Below, one piece after another: positions 60,869 through 64,000 of a stretch of 64,000 nucleotides of DNA. The position numbers were made by a program, and so were the translations under genes. The notes under the pieces were generated by a model. That model was not told the origin of the DNA and did no database searches. It worked only from the letters and a program-made list of their open reading frames with translations. The DNA is taken from positions 3,286,001 through 3,350,000 of the forward strand of contig NZ_CP160398.1 in assembly GCF_040729435.1 (NCBI RefSeq). Direction: 5' to 3'. Each line of letters opens with the position of its first letter. The stretch's first letter is position 1. Source of the DNA: Pseudomonas sp. HOU2. GTDB taxonomy: Bacteria > Pseudomonadota > Gammaproteobacteria > Pseudomonadales > Pseudomonadaceae.

Positions 60869-62215
60869 ATGGAATCTGCCACTGAGCATCAAGGCCGCAT
60901 TCTGCTGGTGGACGACGAGTCCGCCATCCTGCGAACCTTTCGTTACTGCCTCGAGGATGAAGGTTATACGGTGGCCACCGCCAACAGCGCGGCTCAGGCC
61001 GAGGCATTGTTGCAACGCCAGGTGTTCGACCTGTGCTTCCTCGATTTACGTCTGGGTGAAGACAACGGTCTCGATGTGCTGGCGCAAATGCGCGTTCAGG
61101 CGCCGTGGATGCGGGTGGTGATCGTCACCGCGCATTCGGCTGTCGATACCGCCGTAGACGCGATCCAGGCGGGCGCCGCGGATTATCTGGTCAAACCCTG
61201 CAGCCCCGACCAGTTGCGTCTGGCCACCGCCAAGCAGCTGGAGGTGCGCCAACTCTCGGCGCGGCTGGAAGCCCTTGAAGGCGAGATCCGCAAACCCAAG
61301 GACGGCCTCGACTCCCACAGCCCGGCAATGAAAGTCGTGCTGGAAACAGCGCGTCAGGTCGCCGGTACCGACGCCAACATCCTTATCCTCGGCGAGTCCG
61401 GCACGGGTAAGGGCGAACTGGCCCGAGCCATTCATGGCTGGAGCAAGCGCGAGAAGAAATCCTGCGTGACCATCAACTGCCCGTCATTGACCGCTGAGCT
61501 GATGGAAAGCGAGCTGTTCGGTCACAGTCGTGGTGCGTTCACCGGCGCCAGTGAGAGCACCTTGGGCCGAGTCAACCAAGCGGACGGTGGCACGCTGTTT
61601 CTCGACGAGATCGGCGATTTTCCATTGACATTGCAACCGAAGTTGCTGCGTTTCATTCAGGACAAGGAATACGAGCGGGTAGGGGATCCAGTGACCCGTC
61701 GTGCCGATGTACGGATTCTCGCCGCGACCAACCTTAATCTCGAAGACATGGTGCGCGACGGGCGCTTCCGTGAAGACCTGTTGTATCGCCTGAACGTGAT
61801 CACTTTGCATCTGCCGCCATTGCGCGAACGTGCCGAGGACATTCTGACCCTGGCCGACCGCTTCCTTGCGCGCTTCGTCAAAGAGTACGCACGTCCGGCG
61901 CGGGGCTTCAGTGACGAGGCGCGGGAAGCGCTGCTGGGTTATCGCTGGCCGGGCAACATCCGTGAGCTGCGTAACGTGGTGGAGCGGGCGAGCATTATCT
62001 GCCCGCAGGAGCGCGTGGAAATCAGCCACCTCGGCATGGCCGAGCAACCGGCGAACAATGCGCCACGGGTCGGTGCGGCGCTAAGCCTCGATGAACTGGA
62101 AAAAGCCCACATCGGCGCGGTGCTGGCGACTGCCGGCACCCTCGACCAAGCGGCCAAGACCCTGGGTATCGACGCTTCGACCCTGTATCGCAAGCGCAAG
62201 CAGTACAACCTGTGA
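60869..62215 (+). CDS. algB: AlgB, NtrC-family response regulator
   Basis: Regulator of alginate, virulence and light/density responses, 448 residues. The receiver starts MESATEHQGRILLVDDESAI, with phospho-acceptor Asp59 in LCFLDLRLGE. The AAA+ domain has Walker A GESGTGKG, the sigma54-contact loop GAFTGA, and FLDEIGDFPL. The C-terminal Fis-type HTH is TLDQAAKTLGIDASTLYRKR. Frame opens at 60719, but the receiver begins at the ATG at 60869. The GAFTGA motif is kept although AlgB of P. aeruginosa acts independently of sigma54 at algD. kinB follows after 10 bases. Confidence 0.97.
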   Translation: MESATEHQGRILLVDDESAILRTFRYCLEDEGYTVATANSAAQAEALLQRQVFDLCFLDLRLGEDNGLDVLAQMRVQAPWMRVVIVTAHSAVDTAVDAIQAGAADYLVKPCSPDQLRLATAKQLEVRQLSARLEALEGEIRKPKDGLDSHSPAMKVVLETARQVAGTDANILILGESGTGKGELARAIHGWSKREKKSCVTINCPSLTAELMESELFGHSRGAFTGASESTLGRVNQADGGTLFLDEIGDFPLTLQPKLLRFIQDKEYERVGDPVTRRADVRILAATNLNLEDMVRDGRFREDLLYRLNVITLHLPPLRERAEDILTLADRFLARFVKEYARPARGFSDEAREALLGYRWPGNIRELRNVVERASIICPQERVEISHLGMAEQPANNAPRVGAALSLDELEKAHIGAVLATAGTLDQAAKTLGIDASTLYRKRKQYNL

Positions 62216-62225
62216 GTGTCCGGCG

Positions 62226-64000
62226 ATGAAGCTGGCGATGAAGTTGCGCACGCGCTTGTTTCTGAGCATTTCTGCGCTGATCACGGTCGCCTTGCTCGGG
62301 CTGTTGCTCGGGCTGGTCAGCGTGATGCAGATGGCCGGTACTCAGGAAGCGACGATCCGCAGCAACTTCGTGACCCTGGATCTGGGACTCAAATTGCGTC
62401 AGACCCTCGGCGACCAACTGGTGCTGATGCTGGCCGAAAAGCCCGATCCCGCCGCGTTCGAAGCGTCAAAGCAGCACTACCTGCAATTGCTCGATGAAGG
62501 CATTTCGCAGGAGGCAGACGACGATGGTCACCAGTATGGGTTTACTCAGGCCAAGGCCGACTATCTGAGTTTTCTCCAGGCGTTCGAGCTGTCGCGTAAT
62601 CCGGGCAATGTGCTCAGCGGCAACAGCGACCTCAGAGAACGCTTCAACATCTTGCGCAACGGTTTGATTGCCGAGCACAAGCATGCGCTGGACAACATCA
62701 ACGCGGTCCAGCATCACGCCCGGGAGCGAGCGCTGCTGGTCGCCGGCCTGCTGGGACTGGTAGGGCTGGCGGTGTTGATCATCGGCTTTGTCACCGCGCA
62801 TGCGATTGCCCGGCGTTTCGGCGCGCCGATCGAGGCGCTGGCGCAAGCGGCGGACAACATCGGCCAGGGCAATTTCGAGGTGACGCTGCCGATTTCCTCG
62901 GCGATGGAAATGAACCAGTTGACCAAGCGCTTCGGGCTGATGGCCGAGGCGCTGCGCGAGCATCAGGCGACCAACGTCGACGAACTGCTGGCCGGTCAGC
63001 AGCGCTTGCAGGCGGTGCTCGACAGCATCGACGATGGCTTGCTGATGATCGACCGCGAAGGGCATCTGGAGCACCTTAATCCTGTGGCCCAGCGTCAGTT
63101 GGGCTGGGACAGTGACCGTCTTGGCCAGGGTCTCGGCAGCGCGCTTGAGCGCCCGGAGCTCGACGCACAGCTGCAACTGGTGCTGCGCGGCGGCACCCTT
63201 GAGCGCGCTCCGGAAGATTTGAGCATCGAGGTCGATGGCGAATCACGCTTGCTGACCTACAGCCTGACGCCGGTCAGCCACACTCAGGGGCATATTCTTG
63301 GTGCGGTGATGGTGCTGCACGACGTCACCGAGCAGCGCGCCTTCGAACGCGTACGCAGCGAGTTCGTGCTGCGTGCCTCCCATGAGCTGCGCACACCGGT
63401 CACCGGCATGCACATGGCGTTCGGGCTGTTTCGCGAGCGGGCGAAGTTTCCCCCGGAGTCACGTGAGGCGGACCTGCTCGACACGGTCAATGAAGAAATG
63501 CAGCGCCTGATGCAGTTGATCAACGACTTGCTTAACTTCTCGCGCTATCAGAACGGCCTGCAGAAACTCACCCTGGCGCCGTGCTCCATTGAAGATTTGC
63601 TGGAACAGGCGCAGTCGCGCTTCGCTGATTCGGCGGCGGCCAAGGGCATTGCCTTGAACGTCGAAGTGCAGGGGCCGTTGCCGCGCCTGCAGGCCGATCA
63701 GGCGCAACTCGACCGGGTGCTCGACAACCTGATCGACAATGCCCTGCGCCACACCGCTCGTGACGGGCAGATTCGCCTGCAGGCGCGCCGGCATGGCGAG
63801 CGGGTGATCATCAGCGTCGAGGACAACGGCGAAGGCATTGCCTATGGGCAGCAAGGGAGGATTTTCGAACCTTTCGTGCAGGTCGGGCGCAAGAAGGGCG
63901 GCGCCGGCCTTGGCTTGGCGCTGTGCAAGGAAATCGTCCAGTTACATGGCGGACGCATGGGCGTCTATTCGCGGCCGGGGCAGGGCACGCAGTTCTACAT
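62226..64000 (+). CDS. kinB: KinB, sensor histidine kinase, partner of AlgB (3' end cut by window)
   Basis: Membrane kinase/phosphatase for AlgB. About 591 of roughly 595 residues are present and the frame is open to the window edge. It begins MKLAMKLRTRLFLSISALIT, with first span near residues 11-33. The periplasmic sensor, second span (LLVAGLLGLVGLAVLIIGFV near 165-185), HAMP, PAS-like region (VLDSIDDGLLMIDREGHLEH) and H box with His386 in ASHELRTPVTG follow. N box NLIDNALRHTA and G boxes EDNGEGI and GAGLGLALCKEI complete it. A second in-frame ATG four codons on is an alternative start. Downstream sequence is missing. Confidence 0.96.
   Translation, partial: MKLAMKLRTRLFLSISALITVALLGLLLGLVSVMQMAGTQEATIRSNFVTLDLGLKLRQTLGDQLVLMLAEKPDPAAFEASKQHYLQLLDEGISQEADDDGHQYGFTQAKADYLSFLQAFELSRNPGNVLSGNSDLRERFNILRNGLIAEHKHALDNINAVQHHARERALLVAGLLGLVGLAVLIIGFVTAHAIARRFGAPIEALAQAADNIGQGNFEVTLPISSAMEMNQLTKRFGLMAEALREHQATNVDELLAGQQRLQAVLDSIDDGLLMIDREGHLEHLNPVAQRQLGWDSDRLGQGLGSALERPELDAQLQLVLRGGTLERAPEDLSIEVDGESRLLTYSLTPVSHTQGHILGAVMVLHDVTEQRAFERVRSEFVLRASHELRTPVTGMHMAFGLFRERAKFPPESREADLLDTVNEEMQRLMQLINDLLNFSRYQNGLQKLTLAPCSIEDLLEQAQSRFADSAAAKGIALNVEVQGPLPRLQADQAQLDRVLDNLIDNALRHTARDGQIRLQARRHGERVIISVEDNGEGIAYGQQGRIFEPFVQVGRKKGGAGLGLALCKEIVQLHGGRMGVYSRPGQGTQFY

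Overview
The window is a chromosomal origin segment from a fluorescent-group Pseudomonas. The core gene order mnmG, mnmE, yidC, yidD, rnpA, rpmH, oriC, dnaA, dnaN, recF, gyrB, followed by plsC, gmhB, glyS, glyQ, tag and later trkA, rsmB, fmt, def, LysM, dprA, tsaC, qor, hemF, aroE, is the known Pseudomonas origin layout. The alginate regulators algB/kinB, the GC-rich coding and the dense REP-type palindromes agree with this. I cannot name the species. No rRNA, tRNA, CRISPR array, transposase or prophage was seen.

Layout. 1-1357: mnmG, cut by the window edge. 1361-1925: an origin-like intergenic region with DnaA boxes. 1886-5970: an iron cassette (Fur box, FecI-type sigma, FecR-type anti-sigma, TonB siderophore receptor) inserted between mnmG and mnmE. 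5974-9901: mnmE, yidC, yidD, rnpA and rpmH on the minus strand. About 9985-10467: oriC. 10468-16675: dnaA-dnaN-recF-gyrB, with a perfect parS site inside recF. 16910-19914: an accessory island with an orphan T6SS Hcp and a divergent two-component pair. 20083-33: plsC, gmhB, glyS and glyQ run on the minus strand up to 24.5 kb, followed by tag, a lipid A-type acyltransferase, PilZ and TPR genes, trkA, rsmB-fmt-def, a LysM protein, dprA and tsaC. 34.3-35.0 kb: an unrecognised GNAT-like protein. 35.1-38.0 kb: qor, then hemF (Anr box) and aroE. 38.1-43.4 kb: a SulP transporter and a choline-sulfate module (choX, betC, LysR). 43.5-51.0 kb: small enzymes, CitMHS, TerC, Na/Pi transporter and an M16 peptidase. 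51.3-55.9 kb: a DUF5924-type membrane protein and a four-gene Mla/Pqi-like lipid transport operon. 56.0-58.8 kb: a SpmAB-type protein and GltP. 59.4-64.0 kb: ivy, DUF1328, a small membrane protein, algB and kinB (cut by the window edge).

Functionally, the core deals with replication start, origin segregation, ribosome and membrane biogenesis and formyl-methionine handling. The accessory genes deal with iron piracy, T6SS, choline-sulfate use, outer membrane lipid homeostasis, lysozyme resistance and alginate control. The most striking global signal is the DnaA box TTATCCACA. I find 26 perfect copies by eye in the first 43.3 kb, many inside genes, and none in the last 20.7 kb. The mnmG-side region shares a sequence block with oriC. 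All counts and coordinates come from manual reading.
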